Of a stretch of DNA of 6,952 nucleotides, positions 5,354 through 6,952 are shown one piece after another (within the stretch, counting starts at the first letter, position 1; every line of letters begins with the position of its first letter). The notes beneath the pieces were generated by a model, which saw only the letters and a program-made list of their open reading frames with translations, was not told the DNA's origin and searched no databases. Where the stretch lies: contig JAJRPH010000247.1 of NCBI GenBank assembly GCA_024280875.1, positions 1-6,952 of the forward strand, in the 5' to 3' direction. The position numbers were made by a program, and so were the translations under genes. The DNA is from Deltaproteobacteria bacterium (GTDB taxonomy: Bacteria; Desulfobacterota; Desulfobacteria; Desulfobacterales; Desulfosalsimonadaceae).

Positions 5354-6952
5354 CTAAATTCGATGCAGTTCCAGGGGCATGTCTTTTAATTTGCCGACAG
5401 CATCCTTGAGCGAATCCTCATTGGATATAACCGCGACCGCAGACACGGTTTGTGCGGCGCCAAAGTAGTTGCTGGCAACCTGCAAAACTTTTTCCCGGTC
5501 AAGGTCGAGCAGTCTTTTTTTGAAGGTTTCTCGGATATCGTCGGTTAAGCCGATCAGTTTTCTGTAAAAGGCTTTTCCGGCAGCGGAATTCGGAGTGTCC
5601 GGCCGGTCAATGTCCGTGCAAACCTGCAGGATGGCTTCCTTGATATCTTCATCCGTATATTCGCCGGAAACGATAAAGTCCGATGCCGCGTCGTATACGT
5701 TTAATGTATTGAATATATGGGGGTCTCTGTAGGATGCAAAACAGAAAAGACCGTTTTCCAACTGGTAGGAGGCAAACCCGCCGTATGCGCCGCCTTTTCT
5801 CTGATTTCACGATGCAGAAACATGGAACGAAGAATTTTGCTGATAACCGCTAAAGCCGGAGCATGTTCATGGGTAATCCGATTTGTTTGAAACACGCTGG
5901 CAACAAAGGACACCGCAGAAGCCGTGCTCCAGCCCTCTCTGATTGGATCTTTTGAAAAGGAAATCGCCGGGGGGGTAAAACCGGTATTTAACCCTGTTCC
6001 GAGATTCTTTTTCAGGGCGTCCGTATATTTGATGGCATTTTCAATATCGTTTTTTTCACCAATCAGTCCGATGACGATATTGTTGTTTTTCAACAGGCTG
6101 GCGCCGATTTGTTTCAAGTCATCGGCAATGGATTGGAGCCGGGAGTCGGTGAGGTCATCGGTCATTCTCTTTATTATTTTTAATTGGTGTATTCCATGCC
6201 AGTTTTCATTGTATGCACTGGCGGAAGAAAACGTCCGGGATGCCAGTGAAATGGCATAGCGGTGTCCGTTTGACACCACCGAAGACTCCATGCCCGACCG
6301 GTATTCAAGCAGCAATTGTTTTAGGCGATTTAGGTCGGAAAAGTTATATTCACATAAAAGCTCATCAATCAGCTCAAACATTTTTTGAAGGTTTCGGGAA
6401 AGACATTTCGCCGCAAATGACATGACCGGCTGGCATGAGTGTTCATTTGTGTCTGTGAAATTTGTTCCTGCATTGATGGACAGTCCGATACCCCCGGTAT
6501 AAAGGTCAATGAGCTGGGCAATCTCGTTGTAGCTGTGTTGTTCTGTGCCGATCATAGGCAGGGAATGGCAGAAAAAAGGGACCAGCGGCAGCAGTTCCGG
6601 TGCCAGCGGCTGTAGTCCGAAAGCGCTGGTGAGATAAAAAATACCCGATGTCGGCAGCTCATAGCAGACGGCATCCGTATTGTCATAGCCAGGGGTTTCA
6701 TCAAGTGTCTGAATGTCCGGTTTAATATCCTCGATTTCAAGTGTCGGCAGGCACACCAGGTTTTCTTTTGAGTCCTGAAGGTCTGTCAGCGTACGGGTAT
6801 CTAATTGAATACGTTTGATTTCTGATTCTGAAAGACTTTTGCGAACATGGCTCAGTTCTTGCCGCACACGCTTTTTTTCAGTTTCCGCCATGGCCGGATC
6901 AGGCAGGAGCATCAGCCGGACATGGTGGGGATTTTGAAGAAAATATTTTTCA
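5354..6952 (-). pseudogene. M16C insulinase-like zinc peptidase (PreP/Cym1 type), C-terminal half, frameshifted, 5' end outside window
   Basis: Two frames together encode about 530 residues matching the C-terminal half of M16C peptidases (COG1026, presequence-protease type, usually near 1000 residues). The upstream frame (5795-6952) is open to the window edge and begins KYFLQNPHHVRLMLLPDP, so the ATG at 6910-6912 is internal. It holds the helical linker, LPTLEIEDI, and TSAFGLQPLAPELLPLVPFF of the third domain. At REIREK it should continue GGAYGG, but the frame is lost and runs 31 codons to a stop at 5701-5703. The -1 frame resumes exactly at GGAYGGFASYQLENG and continues through ASYRDPH to the TAG at 5354-5356. 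The zinc site HxxEH belongs to the N-terminal half and is not visible. The family degrades unfolded or signal peptides in a closed chamber. Both sides of the break are well conserved, so it is either a very recent mutation, a sequencing error or, less likely, recoding. Confidence 0.85.
5792..5800 (-). other. Frameshift site in the M16C peptidase gene
   Basis: On the minus strand the codons read AGA GAA AAG GCG GCG. One extra base (GAA AAA GGC or GAA AAG GGC) would give Arg-Glu-Lys-Gly-Gly-Ala-Tyr without any change in length. The loss is therefore a single A or G in the AAAAGG run at 5793-5798. It falls between the Arg and the Tyr of the REKGGAY motif, a pair that in M16 enzymes helps hold substrate at the zinc site. 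Confidence 0.85.

Noticed and set aside
5790..5800. Programmed -1 ribosomal frameshift as the main explanation
   Set aside because: The heptamer A-GAA-AAG only partly fits known slippery sites, and I cannot see a convincing downstream stimulator; a one-base indel in a homopolymer-rich run is simpler. Kept as a minor possibility in the finding.
6910..6912. ATG as the start of the M16C peptidase
   Set aside because: The frame continues to the window edge with family-like sequence (KYFLQNPHHVRL) before this Met, and the zinc-binding half of the enzyme is still missing.

Overview
The window looks like an ordinary chromosomal stretch from a Gram-negative anaerobe, most likely a Desulfobacteraceae-type member of the Desulfobacterota (former Deltaproteobacteria). 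Base composition is moderate, with strongly AT-rich gaps. The clue to the lineage is the soluble PAS-PAS hybrid kinase, whose opening (KPSYDELIRRVQSLE) I recall as common in sensor kinases of that family. A lone electron-transfer-flavoprotein subunit and a cytosolic M16C peptidase also fit. This placement is inference from remembered family traits, not from a marker gene. I see no tRNA, rRNA, CRISPR array, transposase or phage gene.

Layout from left to right: (1) the 3' part of a YqiK-type flotillin gene on + (1-1011, 5' end outside the window), closed by a strong terminator hairpin (1032-1080). (2) A 666-residue PAS-PAS-histidine kinase-receiver hybrid kinase on - (1109-3109), convergent with the flotillin. 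(3) An AT-rich 129-bp gap, then etfA, an electron transfer flavoprotein alpha subunit, on - (3239-4258). Its partner etfB is not in the window. (4) A 175-bp divergent control region (4259-4433) with a perfect 10-bp palindrome that looks like an operator, a plausible + promoter and a TTGACA box facing etfA. (5) A Rossmann/DUF2520 predicted oxidoreductase on + (4434-5348). (6) After only 5 bp, convergent on -, the C-terminal half of an M16C (PreP/Cym1-like) zinc peptidase (5354-6952, 5' end outside the window). Its reading frame is broken by a one-base loss inside the conserved REKGGAYGG motif.

The genes do not form one obvious pathway. The most coherent unit is the divergent pair etfA / DUF2520 gene with a shared candidate operator, which could mean joint control of a flavin- or NAD(P)-linked redox function. 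The kinase lies downstream of etfA on the same strand and could be partly co-transcribed, but the gap and its own good ribosome binding site argue for at least some independent expression. I found no convincing new multi-gene system. The points most worth a second look are the frameshift in the peptidase, the exact 15-bp duplication inside etfA, the missing etfB and the palindrome in the divergent region.
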